Both the position numbers and the translations under genes were made by a program. The notes beneath the pieces are model-generated. The model had not been told where the DNA came from, did not search any database, and worked only from the letters and a program-made list of their open reading frames with translations. Shown here piece by piece: positions 17,009-28,771 of a stretch of 64,000 nucleotides of DNA. Positions within the stretch are counted from its first letter, which is position 1. Every line of letters starts with the position of its first letter. Source of the stretch: Caulobacter segnis (GTDB lineage Bacteria; Pseudomonadota; Alphaproteobacteria; Caulobacterales; Caulobacteraceae); the NCBI RefSeq assembly GCF_019931575.1, contig NZ_CP082923.1, forward strand, positions 4,898,001 through 4,962,000. Direction: 5' to 3'.

Positions 17009-17836
17009 TCACTTCGTCCCGACTCGCGCCGAACGCACAGCCTTAGCCAGCTCCGACGCTTTTAGAAGAACCTTCTCGGTCACGTTTTCGTTCAACCGAG
17101 CGGCGGATTCGATTTCGTCCACGAGCGCCGAGCCCACGACGGCCGCGTCGGCCACGCGGGCCACCTCGGCGGCGCGTTCGGCCGTGCGGATGCCGAAGCC
17201 GACAGCGACCGGCAAGCCCGAGGCCTTGCGGATCCGTTCGACGGCCGGCGCCACGGCGTCGGCGTCGGCTTCCTTGACCCCGGTCACCCCGGCGACCGAG
17301 ACGTAATAGACGAAGCCCGAGGTGCGACGGATCACGGCCGGCAGGCGCTTGTCGTCCGTCGTCGGCGAGGCCAGGCGGATCAGAGACAGGCCTTCGGCTT
17401 CAAGCGCGTCCGACAGCGGGTCGGCCTCCTCGGGCGGGCAGTCGACGACAATCAGGCCATCGACCCCGGCCTCATTGGCCTGCTTGGCGAAGGTTTCGAA
17501 GCCGCGGTTCACCAGCGGATTCAGATAGCCCATCAGGATGATCGGCGTGTCCTGGTCGCCCTCACGGAAGGCGCGGACGATGTCCAGCGTGCCGTTCAGC
17601 GTCATCTTCTTGGCCAGGGCGCGCTGGCTGGCGCGCTGGATGGTCGGGCCCTCGGCCATCGGGTCCGAGAACGGGAAGCCCAGCTCGATGATGTCGGCGC
17701 CGGCGGCCGGCAGGCCCTTGACGATCTCGAGCGCGGTCGCCGCGTCCGGGTCCCCGGCCATGACATAGGCCACGAAAGCGGCGCGGCCCTCGGCCTTCAG
17801 CGCCGCGAAACGGCGGTCGATACGGTCTTTGGTCAA
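17009..17836 (-). CDS. trpA: Tryptophan synthase alpha chain
   Basis: This 275-aa TIM barrel cleaves indole-3-glycerol phosphate to indole. The catalytic glutamate lies in ADIIELGFPFSDPMAEGP near residues 48-65. The aspartate loop is DGLIVVDCPPEEADPL, and the phosphate site is YYVSVAGVTG with GFGIRTAE. The start is TTG, 12 bp after trpB. TrpA forms an alpha2-beta2 complex with TrpB. Confidence 0.96.
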   Translation of the reverse strand: MTKDRIDRRFAALKAEGRAAFVAYVMAGDPDAATALEIVKGLPAAGADIIELGFPFSDPMAEGPTIQRASQRALAKKMTLNGTLDIVRAFREGDQDTPIILMGYLNPLVNRGFETFAKQANEAGVDGLIVVDCPPEEADPLSDALEAEGLSLIRLASPTTDDKRLPAVIRRTSGFVYYVSVAGVTGVKEADADAVAPAVERIRKASGLPVAVGFGIRTAERAAEVARVADAAVVGSALVDEIESAARLNENVTEKVLLKASELAKAVRSARVGTK

Positions 17837-17848
17837 GTGTCGCTTACC

Positions 17849-19069
<1,221 letters not shown>

Positions 19070-19084
19070 AGGCTCATCCAACAG

Positions 19085-19741
19085 CTAGACGCGTTTGACG
19101 GCGTCGAGAAACGCCGTGATCAGAGCGGGGTCCTTTAGGCCCGGACCGCGCTCCACGCCAGAGGAAACGTCCACGATCGGGGTTCCCGAGATCTTTACGG
19201 CCTCGGCCACGTTCCACGGATCCAGCCCTCCGGCCAGGAAATGCGGGCGAGAAAATCGCCGGCCGGCCAGCAGGCCCCAGTCGAAACGTGCGCCGGTTCC
19301 ACCAGGCAGGGCGGAACCTTCCACGGGCTTGGCGTCGAACATCAGGTGTTCGGCGACCGTGTCGAAGGCCTGGGCCTGATCGACGTCGGCCGAGGCCGAG
19401 ACCGAGAAGGCCTTGATCACGCCGACGCCGGAGCGGGCGGCGATCTCGCGGACCCGCGAGGGGGTCTCCTTGCCGTGGACCTGGATCAGGTCGGGCCGCA
19501 TCGTGGCCATCAGGCGGTCGATGAGGGCGTCGTCGGGATCGACGGTGACGGCCACCGTCTTCACGCCGCGACCGCGAACCGGCTCGACCAGCCGCGCGGC
19601 GGTTTCGGGCGCGACGTCGCGCGGGCTCTTGTCGAAGAAGACGAAGCCCAGGAACGCCGCCCCGCCATCGAAGGCGGCCTTCACCGTCTCGGGCGTCGAC
19701 AATCCGCAGATCTTGGCCCCAACACGGGGAAGAATGGTCAT
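19085..19741 (-). CDS. trpF: Phosphoribosylanthranilate isomerase
   Basis: The 218-aa TIM barrel has the TrpF N-terminus VGAKICGLSTPE, with the catalytic cysteine in KICGL. FLGFVFFDKSPR and IQVHGKE follow, then FDWGLLAGRRF and the phosphate loop LAGGLDPWNVAEAV with VDVSSGVERGPGLKD. It converts N-(5-phosphoribosyl)anthranilate to CdRP. It sits between usg and trpB as in Caulobacter. Confidence 0.95.
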   Translation of the reverse strand: MTILPRVGAKICGLSTPETVKAAFDGGAAFLGFVFFDKSPRDVAPETAARLVEPVRGRGVKTVAVTVDPDDALIDRLMATMRPDLIQVHGKETPSRVREIAARSGVGVIKAFSVSASADVDQAQAFDTVAEHLMFDAKPVEGSALPGGTGARFDWGLLAGRRFSRPHFLAGGLDPWNVAEAVKISGTPIVDVSSGVERGPGLKDPALITAFLDAVKRV

Positions 19742-19807
19742 TGCGGTGGGGAGTTACGTGCGGGGAACCGCCGATGCAAGCCCAGCAAATCTCACTGCCC
19801 CAAAAGC

Positions 19808-20077
19808 TCACTGTAAAGTGAGCACCCCGTTCACGGCCCGCCATTCGCGCGGCCCGACCAGCCGGTTGTGGGCGATCCGCACCGAGTGCAGCACCCCGTC
19901 CAGCTCGCGGCTCCAGAAGTCGAGGAAGCCCTTCAGGGTCGGGAATTTCGGAGCCAGATCGTACTCCTGCCAGACATAGAGCTGCAGCAGGTGGGGATGG
20001 TCGGGCAGGTGATAATGAATCTCGGCCGTCGTCAGGCCATAGCCCCGCATCTGCAGTTCGAACGCACTGAACGTCAT
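19808..20077 (-). CDS. usg: Usg protein (upstream gene of the trpFBA operon)
   Basis: The 89-aa protein (MTFSAFELQMRGYGLTTAEI...) is the Usg family. The name comes from its position upstream of trpFBA in Caulobacter crescentus. It has no enzyme motif that I recognise; it is rich in aromatics and His (EIHYHLPDHPHLLQLYVWQEYD), with a conserved-looking PTLKGFLDFWSREL block. I use the ATG at 20077; the frame extends to 20530, but that part is Ser/Arg/Gly-rich and looks non-coding. The gap to trpF is 66 bp. Its function is unknown; conserved linkage to trp genes suggests a metabolic or regulatory role. Confidence 0.9.
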   Translation of the reverse strand: MTFSAFELQMRGYGLTTAEIHYHLPDHPHLLQLYVWQEYDLAPKFPTLKGFLDFWSRELDGVLHSVRIAHNRLVGPREWRAVNGVLTLQ

Positions 20078-20703
20078 AGGACACTCCACGCGAAAGACAC
20101 TGGAAGGGTCCGTCCACTGACCGAGTCGCTCAAGAGACGCGATGTCGCACGGCCGCGCCGCTTCACGCGGAGACCGCTGAAGGGATGGAAAGGGACGCGG
20201 AGCGCCCGGGCGTCGCCCGGAGGATGAGCAGTTTGATACCGTTTCGACGAAGCCAGAGCGCTCCGCGTGGCGCGTTATCCGGTGAGCCCACGAGGCGCGG
20301 GGTCTTAACCCGCTCTCACGAGAGGCCCCCGACGGGCGGGCCGGGGCGACGACCCCGGTCCCGGAACGCCCGGGCGATTTCAGCCCGGACCTGTCGCGGT
20401 CGCCGAAGCCTTCGCCGCCAGCCTTTCGTCCCGATGTTTCAGGGAGCCCGTGCTGGATCCGTCGCGAAGACGCCTTCCCGAAGAAAGACCGGCGAGCGCT
20501 TCCCGCTCGACCACCCCTGACAGCCGTCACGATCGCCGGCCGGACGTCCCTTTCAAGCCATCAGGTGCAGTTAGTATGGGGGCGCCCGTGAACGCGGATC
20601 ATTCGCGCGCTCATCTTTTTCGGAAGGCATTGATCCGGCGCGGCTTTATCTCGAAAAGAACGGGGATACAGCCTCCCCAGTCCCCGTCGTCGCAGAGATT
20701 TCG
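20078..20703. other. 626-bp non-coding gap with several strong hairpins
   Basis: No convincing gene is visible on either strand. Hairpins include CGCGGAGCGC at about 20196-20205 with GCGCTCCGCG at about 20268-20277, the inner CCGGGC-GTC-GCCCGG, CCGGGG-CGACGA-CCCCGG, and CCGGGC-GATTTCA-GCCCGG. I looked for the conserved blocks of RNase P RNA, SRP RNA, tmRNA tag and tRNA and found none. The region should hold the usg-trp operon promoter (minus) and the promoter of the YdeI-family gene (plus). It may also hold a structured RNA. Confidence 0.5.
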
Positions 20704-21303
20704 ATGGCCCCGATCAAGGTCGATCCCGCCCACGTCCATGAGTTCGTCGACGCCGAGGCCTTCCACGCCTGGCTGTCGAGGAACCACGACAAGGTCCCCG
20801 AGGCTTGGATCAAGATCCACAAGCTCGGCTCGGGCCTTCCGTCGATCAACGCCAAGCAGGCGATCGACGTCGTGCTGTGCTGGGGCTGGATCGACGGCGT
20901 GAAGAAGAGCTTCGACGAGAAGAGCTTCCTCCAGCGCTACACGCCGCGCGGCAAGAAGAGCATCTGGAGCCAGATCAATGTCGACAATGTCGCGCGGCTG
21001 ATCGACGAGGGCCGGATGACGCAGCACGGTCTGCGCGAGGTCGAGGCGGCCAAGGCCGACGGCCGCTGGGACCGCGCCTACGCCAGCGGCAAGGACATGA
21101 AGATCGAGGGCGATCTGCTGGCGGCCATCGAGGCCAGTCCGAAGGCGAAAGAGATGATAGCGACGCTGTCAGCCCAGAACCGCTTCGCCCTCGCCTTCCG
21201 GGTCCACAACATGAAGACCGAGGCGGGTCGTAAGAAGAAGATCGCCGACCTGGTCGCCATGCTGGATCGGGGCGAGACGCCCTACCCGCAGAAGAAAAGG
21301 TAA
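20704..21303 (+). CDS. YdeI/OmpD-associated family protein
   Basis: The 199-aa protein matches the YdeI (COG4430) family: FHAWLSRNHDKVPEAWIKI, then AIDVVLCWGWIDGVKKS, QRYTPRGKKSIWSQINVDNVARLI, and a C-terminal KK-rich helix with LVAMLDRGETPYP. Family members were linked by others to resistance to cationic peptides, but the molecular activity is unknown. It stands alone between the trp leader and the convergent malic enzyme gene. Confidence 0.85.
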   Translation: MAPIKVDPAHVHEFVDAEAFHAWLSRNHDKVPEAWIKIHKLGSGLPSINAKQAIDVVLCWGWIDGVKKSFDEKSFLQRYTPRGKKSIWSQINVDNVARLIDEGRMTQHGLREVEAAKADGRWDRAYASGKDMKIEGDLLAAIEASPKAKEMIATLSAQNRFALAFRVHNMKTEAGRKKKIADLVAMLDRGETPYPQKKR

Positions 21304-21444
21304 GGGCCGGCCGGCGCCGCAAGGGGTGGGCGCCGACCGGAGGGCTTACGCGTCGGCTTACTCTTGCCAACGGGATCTAGATGGGACCGGACGTCGGCCG
21401 TTTAAGAGCCGTGCGACGCCCTGTCGCGGAGGTTGCGGCCAAGC

Positions 21445-23730
<2,286 letters not shown>

Positions 23731-23966
23731 CCGGCGTTTCCCATTCCTGCTGCGCAAGTCGAAGAAGGGGCGCGCCGATCGATGCGAACGCGCCCTTATG
23801 CGCCGCCAGCGTAGCGACGGCGGCGGAGCGTCACAACCGGGCGAACTCCGAAAATCCCAGCAAACGCTTGTTGGGATTGGCGTTGCGTCAACCTCGCTGA
23901 CCTTCGGGAAGCCGGCGCGAGGTTGACCTCGGGGGGCGGAATGGGTGATTTGCCGGGCTAGGTTTC

Positions 23967-24770
23967 GTGTCGGAGAGCGCCTTGTCCCAGCCCGTGAAGA
24001 TCGCCGTCGCCGGCGCCCTCGGCCGCATGGGCCAGGCCGTGGTCCAGACGCTGGACGGCCGGACCGACGCGATCGTGGCCGCCCGCTTCGACCGCCCGGG
24101 CGTCGAGGGCGAACACCTGGTTGGCGCCGACGCGGCCCTGGCCGCCGCCGACGCCGTCATCGACTTCACCGTGCCCGAGGCCTCGGCCCTGCTGGCCGAG
24201 GCGGCCGCCGCCCGCGCGGTCCACCACGCCCACGCCCCGGCCCTGATCATCGGCTCGACCGGCTTCACCGACGACCAGCTGGCCCGCATCGACGCCGCCG
24301 CCAAGAAGGTCGCCATCGTCCGTTCGGGCAACTATTCGCTGGGCATCAACATGCTGATGGGCCTGGTGCGCCAGGCCGCCGCCGCCCTGCCGGCCCAGGA
24401 CTGGGACATCGAGGTCTACGAGGCTCACCACAAGCGCAAGGTCGACGCCCCCTCGGGCACGGCCCTGATGCTGGGCGAGGCCGCCGCCGGCGGGCGCGGG
24501 GTCGGACTGGGCCAGGTCGCCGACCGCGGCCGGGACGGCGTCACCGGTCCCCGCAAGGAAGGCGCGATCGGCTTCTCGGTCGTGCGCGGCGGCGGGATCA
24601 TCGGCGAGCACAGCGTGATCTTCGCCGGCGAGTCCGAGAGCCTGACCCTGTCGCACTCGGCCATCGACCGGGGCCTGTTCGCCCGGGGCGCCATCGCCGC
24701 CGCCGTCTGGGTCAGGGGCAAACCGCCCGGCCTCTACGACATGCAGGACGTGCTGGGTTTCTCGAGGTAG
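23967..24770 (+). CDS. dapB: 4-hydroxy-tetrahydrodipicolinate reductase
   Basis: This protein is DapB of the lysine/diaminopimelate pathway. It has the Rossmann motif VKIAVAGALGRMGQ, then ADAVIDFTVPEA, IIGSTGFTD and the catalytic IEVYEAHHKRKVDAPSGTAL. HSVIFAGESESLTLSHSA is typical of the C-terminal sheet. The reported start is GTG at 23967 (267 aa). A TTG at 23982 with GGAGAG four bases upstream gives MSQPVKIAVAG and may be the real start. Confidence 0.93.
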   Translation: MSESALSQPVKIAVAGALGRMGQAVVQTLDGRTDAIVAARFDRPGVEGEHLVGADAALAAADAVIDFTVPEASALLAEAAAARAVHHAHAPALIIGSTGFTDDQLARIDAAAKKVAIVRSGNYSLGINMLMGLVRQAAAALPAQDWDIEVYEAHHKRKVDAPSGTALMLGEAAAGGRGVGLGQVADRGRDGVTGPRKEGAIGFSVVRGGGIIGEHSVIFAGESESLTLSHSAIDRGLFARGAIAAAVWVRGKPPGLYDMQDVLGFSR

Positions 24771-24822
24771 GGATCTAAAGCTTGGCCGGGGGGCTTCTTA
24801 GGGATCTAGACTTCAGGACCTG

Positions 24823-27800
24823 ATGGACGACCCCGCGACCACCCCCGAACCGAACAGCCCGCCTCCCAAGAGTTCATCTGGGCGCGCCTGGGATCGCGCG
24901 CGCCTGGTCGATCTCGGCCTGGAAGCCGTGTCGCTGTCGATGCTGGCCTTCATCGCCACCGGCCTGGTCGTCTGGTCGGGTCGGCGCGAGATCAGCCGAG
25001 AACTGGCCGAGGCCTGGCTGCGCGACCACGGGATCGAGGCCGCCGTCGAGCTGGACGACCTGGACGCCACAGGCTTCACCGGCAAGATCCGTCTCGGCGC
25101 GCGCGACAATCCGGTCTTCTCGGCCGATCGCCTGGAGGTGGCCTACGACCTGGCCGCGCCCTGGAATGGCGAAAAGTTCGGCGTCCAGACCCGCGCCGTG
25201 CGCCTGGTCCGCCCCCGTGTGCTGGCCAGCATCGACGCGAAGGGTCAGGTGCGCTTCGGCGCCCTGCAGCCCCTGATCGACGAGGCGCTGAAGTCGCCCC
25301 GCAAGCCCAACGTCCCCGGCCCGGCCATCCTGGTCGAGGACGCGCGGCTGGACCTCATCACGCCCGGCGGCCGCGCGCGGATCACCGGCGACGCCAGCCT
25401 GGACGACGGCCAGCTGCTGCGCCTCGACGGTCGCCTGGCCCCGCTGCGCTACGCCGTCGACAACCTGGCGCTGGACAGCAAGGGCGCGACGGTCTCGGCC
25501 CGCAAGCGCGGCGACCGGCTGACCATCGAGGTCTCGGTGGCCATCGACAGCCTGGACAGCGAGACCGCCGACCTGGCCGGCGCCGCCGCCAGCCTGTCGG
25601 CCGACCTGCCCTATCCAGACCTGGCCAAGCTGACCGCCAGTGGTCCGCTGGAGGCGCGGCTGGCGGTGCGCGCCGACGGCGGCCGGCTGGGCGACGGCCA
25701 GGCGCGGACCCTGGCCGGCGACCTGGCCCTGGCCGGCCGGATCGAGGGCGGACTGGACAACTTCGCCTTCCTGGGCCGCGCGCGGGGAGGCCTGCGCGGC
25801 GCGCGGCTGTCGGCCCCGTCCCTGGACGCCCGCGACGCCAGCCTGGCCCTGGAGCTCACCCGCGTCTCGGCCGGCCGGGCCCAGGGCCGTGTCACCGCGC
25901 GCGGCGCGGCCAGCGCCGAACTGCGCGCCGGCGAGGCCGTGGCCGGCGGCGCGGCCTTGCGCGGCCTGCGGGCCGGCGTCCGCTCCGACAATCTGGGCCT
26001 GACGTTGGGGGGCGGGACTGTCGCGGTCGACGGCCCCCTGGCGGTCGACGCCGAGGCCGCCCGGCTGGCCGGCGGCGCGCTCGCCCTGGCCTCGGCCCGG
26101 CTGAACGCCCGGGGCCGGATCGACCAGGGAGCCCAGGGCCTGACCCTGGCGCTGGACGGCTCGGCCGGCGGCCGCAGCGGGATCTCCGGCCCCGACGCCG
26201 AGCGCCTGGCCGCCCTGATCCCCAACCCCGCCTATGGCAAGCCGTTGTCCCAGGCCCTGCGAACCTTCGACCTGTCCCTGCCCGCCGTCGGTCTGGACCT
26301 GAAGGGTGGGCGCACGCGGGTGACCCTGGCCAAGGAAGCTCGCCTGTCCGCGCCCAACGGCGTGGTCCTGAGCGCCAACGCCCCGAAAGGCCTGCTGCTG
26401 GACGCCGGGCCGGATGGCGCGCGCGGCGGGCTGCAAGCCGCGCTGTCGGGCGGCGGCCTGCCGGTCGTCAAGATCGCCGCGCCCACCTGGCGCGCCAAGG
26501 GCGGGGTGGTGACCTCGCCCCTCTCCATCGCCACCGACAACTTCGACCTGCCGCCGATCCAGGGCGTCAGCGGCAAGGTCGACGGTCAGGCGCGCATCGC
26601 CGGCGGCCGCTTCACCCTGACCACGGCCAAGTGCGTCCCGATCACCGCCAAGGCCTACGCCCTGGGCGAGAACCCCGTCACCGACGTCAAGGCCAGCCTG
26701 TGCCCGGCCAAGGCCCCGCTGGTCGCGGCCGGCGCGAACGGCTGGAGCGCGGCCCTGCGCTTCGAGAACGGCGAGGGCGCGCTGGCCGTCGCCGAGGCCA
26801 AGCTGCAGAACGTCAAGGGCGAGGCGACGTTCGGAGGGACCGGCGGTTTCGACCGGGCCAGCGTCCGGGTCGACGGCGCGGCGGTGACCGACGCCGCCCC
26901 CGAGCGCCGCTTCAACAGCATCCTCGCCAAGGGCGGCCTGACGCTGTCGGGCGGGGTGTGGGGCGGGACCTTCCAGGCCACGACGCCGGTCGGGGCGCCG
27001 CTGGGCGAGATCCGCCTGCGCCATGTCGTGGCCACCGGCAAGGGCCGGGCCGACATCGACGCCAGCAAGCTGGCCTTCGCCAAGGGCGGGCTGCAGCCGG
27101 CCGAGCTGTCGCCGATGGCCGCCTTCGCCAAGAACGCCCAGGGCCCGGCCAGCTTCACCGGCGTCTTCGCCTGGGATGCGCAGGGCGCGACCAGCCGGGG
27201 CCGGTTGGTGGTCGACAGGATGGATTTCACCAGCCCGATCGGCTTCGTGGCCACCCTGGATGGCGCGGTCGCGTTCGACAGCCTGGCCCCGCTGACCACC
27301 GCCCCGAACCAGACCCTGAAGATCGTGCGCATCGACAGCCTGGTGCCGCTGACCGCGATCGAGTCGGTGTTCCAGCTGGGCGCGGACGCCCTGCACATCT
27401 CCAAGGCCACGTTCGAGGCCGCCAAGGGCCGCATCTCCATCGAGCCGACGGACGTGCCGTTCGAACCCGGCAAGACGATCAGCGGCGTCATCGTCATCGA
27501 GCACCTGGACCTGGGCGAGGTGCTGGCCGCCTCGTCCCTGGCCGACAAGGTCAAGGCCCAGGCCGTGGTCGACGGCCGCCTGCCCTTCACCTTCGGGCCC
27601 GAGGGCCTGCGCTTCCAGCAGGGCAAGATCCAGGCGATCCAGCCGGGTCGCATCGAGCTGTCGCGCGCGGCCCTGACCAGCGTCGAGGCCAGCCCCACCG
27701 ACAGTCCCGGCGCGCCGCCCAGCCAGCCCGCCCAGGTCAACGCCATCCAGGACTTCGCCTACCAGGCCATGGAGAACCTGGCCTTCGACCAGCTGGAAGC

Positions 27801-28077
27801 CGGCGTGAACAGCACCGACAAGGGCCGCCTGGGGGTCCTGTTCCACATCAAGGGCGAGCACGACCCCAAGGTCGCCGAGAAGGCGCGGGTCGGGATCCTG
27901 GACCTGTTGCGCGGCAAGGCCTTCAACAAGCGCATCGCCCTGCCGGCCAAGACGCCGGTCGACCTGACCCTCGACACGTCGCTGAACTTCGACGAGCTTC
28001 TGGCGGCCTGGCGCCGCTCGTTCGCCGAGGAAGAGGCCACGACCACCGAATCCCGTTCAGGTCCGGTTCAACCGTGA
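24823..28077 (+). CDS. ydbH: YdbH family AsmA-like intermembrane lipid-transport protein
   Basis: The 1084-aa protein has one N-terminal membrane helix (about residues 31-51) and then a long beta-rich periplasmic body built of AsmA-like repeats. The C-terminal block NAIQDFAYQAMENLAFDQLEAGVNS with GRLGVLFHIKGEHDP is the YdbH signature. In E. coli YdbH reaches from the inner membrane toward the outer-membrane lipoprotein YnbE to carry phospholipids, redundantly with TamB and YhdP. The next two genes here are ynbE and ydbL, so the whole module is present. AGGA precedes the ATG. Confidence 0.88.
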   Translation: MDDPATTPEPNSPPPKSSSGRAWDRARLVDLGLEAVSLSMLAFIATGLVVWSGRREISRELAEAWLRDHGIEAAVELDDLDATGFTGKIRLGARDNPVFSADRLEVAYDLAAPWNGEKFGVQTRAVRLVRPRVLASIDAKGQVRFGALQPLIDEALKSPRKPNVPGPAILVEDARLDLITPGGRARITGDASLDDGQLLRLDGRLAPLRYAVDNLALDSKGATVSARKRGDRLTIEVSVAIDSLDSETADLAGAAASLSADLPYPDLAKLTASGPLEARLAVRADGGRLGDGQARTLAGDLALAGRIEGGLDNFAFLGRARGGLRGARLSAPSLDARDASLALELTRVSAGRAQGRVTARGAASAELRAGEAVAGGAALRGLRAGVRSDNLGLTLGGGTVAVDGPLAVDAEAARLAGGALALASARLNARGRIDQGAQGLTLALDGSAGGRSGISGPDAERLAALIPNPAYGKPLSQALRTFDLSLPAVGLDLKGGRTRVTLAKEARLSAPNGVVLSANAPKGLLLDAGPDGARGGLQAALSGGGLPVVKIAAPTWRAKGGVVTSPLSIATDNFDLPPIQGVSGKVDGQARIAGGRFTLTTAKCVPITAKAYALGENPVTDVKASLCPAKAPLVAAGANGWSAALRFENGEGALAVAEAKLQNVKGEATFGGTGGFDRASVRVDGAAVTDAAPERRFNSILAKGGLTLSGGVWGGTFQATTPVGAPLGEIRLRHVVATGKGRADIDASKLAFAKGGLQPAELSPMAAFAKNAQGPASFTGVFAWDAQGATSRGRLVVDRMDFTSPIGFVATLDGAVAFDSLAPLTTAPNQTLKIVRIDSLVPLTAIESVFQLGADALHISKATFEAAKGRISIEPTDVPFEPGKTISGVIVIEHLDLGEVLAASSLADKVKAQAVVDGRLPFTFGPEGLRFQQGKIQAIQPGRIELSRAALTSVEASPTDSPGAPPSQPAQVNAIQDFAYQAMENLAFDQLEAGVNSTDKGRLGVLFHIKGEHDPKVAEKARVGILDLLRGKAFNKRIALPAKTPVDLTLDTSLNFDELLAAWRRSFAEEEATTTESRSGPVQP

Positions 28078-28112
28078 CCGGCCATCCTGAACACGAACTG
28101 GAGATCAGACGC

Positions 28113-28298
28113 ATGAAGAAGCGCGCCCTCTTGCTGGGCCTCGTCGCGACGGGAGCGCTCGGCGCGGCCGCCTGCACGCCCACCGTCCGCGTGAAGGTCG
28201 ACCCGATCAATATCTACGCCAAGCTGGACGCCGACGTGCGCGTGCGACTGGACAAGGAAGTCCAGACGCTGATCCAGCAGAACCCGAACCTGTTCTAA
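28113..28298 (+). CDS. ynbE: YnbE family outer-membrane lipoprotein
   Basis: The 61-aa protein has a signal peptide and a lipobox-like GAAAC with Cys21. Then comes TPTVRVKVDPINIYAKLDAD, the conserved YnbE body. The -3 position of the lipobox is Ala rather than the usual Leu. In E. coli YnbE forms a beta-strand stack continuing the YdbH bridge to the outer membrane. It lies 35 bp after ydbH and is followed 14 bp later by ydbL. Confidence 0.85.
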   Translation: MKKRALLLGLVATGALGAAACTPTVRVKVDPINIYAKLDADVRVRLDKEVQTLIQQNPNLF

Positions 28299-28312
28299 GA
28301 GGAGGAACCGAC

Positions 28313-28669
28313 ATGATCCGCAAGACGATGACGGTTCTGGCGCTGGGCCTGGCGATGGCCGCCGGCGGCGCCAACCTGGCCCTGGCCCAATCGGCCGCCG
28401 CCAAGGCCGCCGTGGACTCGGCCAAGGCCGCCGGTACGGTCGGCGAACAGGCCGACGGCTATCTGGGCATTGTGTCCGGCGGCGACGCCGGCCTGCGCTC
28501 GGCCGTGGCCGAGATCAACACCGGCCGCGCCGCCGCCTACAAGGACATCGCCGCCAAGACGGGCGTGACCCCCGAGGCCGCCGGTCAGGCCACCGCCAAG
28601 CAGCTCTACAGCCGCCTGGCGCCCGGCCAGTACTGGAAGCCGCTGGATGGCGGCTGGGTGAAGAAGTAG
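28313..28669 (+). CDS. ydbL: YdbL family periplasmic protein (DUF1318)
   Basis: The 118-aa protein has a Sec signal peptide (cleavage likely after NLALA, about residue 25). The conserved YdbL/DUF1318 body follows: AAVDSAKAAGTVGEQADGYLGI, VAEINTGRAAAYKDIAAKTG and QLYSRLAPGQYWK. In E. coli YdbL modulates assembly of the YdbH-YnbE bridge. A strong Shine-Dalgarno (GAGGAGGAA) lies between the ynbE stop and this ATG. Confidence 0.88.
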   Translation: MIRKTMTVLALGLAMAAGGANLALAQSAAAKAAVDSAKAAGTVGEQADGYLGIVSGGDAGLRSAVAEINTGRAAAYKDIAAKTGVTPEAAGQATAKQLYSRLAPGQYWKPLDGGWVKK

Positions 28670-28680
28670 TCGCCGCAAAG

Positions 28681-28751
28681 CGCCCCCTCCCCCTCGCGAA
28701 ACGGGGGAGGTTGGGGGTGCGATGCGGTCACGCATCGTGACGGAGGGGGCG
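28681..28751. repeat. Multi-hairpin palindromic intergenic element
   Basis: Outer arms CGCCCCCTCC (28681-28690) and GGAGGGGGCG (28742-28751) are perfect inverted repeats. Inside are two more perfect stems: CTCCCCC/GGGGGAG (28687-28693 with 28703-28709) and CGATGCG-GTCA-CGCATCG (28720-28737). The form is that of a REP-like dispersed element; it may also terminate ydbH-ynbE-ydbL transcription. Only one copy is visible in this window. Confidence 0.7.
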
Positions 28752-28771
28752 TCACGGCCTAGATAGGCCTC

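Noticed and set aside
20078..20703. tmRNA, RNase P RNA, SRP RNA or tRNA in the large gap
   Set aside because: None of the conserved core blocks, tag-peptide codons or a CCA-bearing acceptor could be found on either strand.
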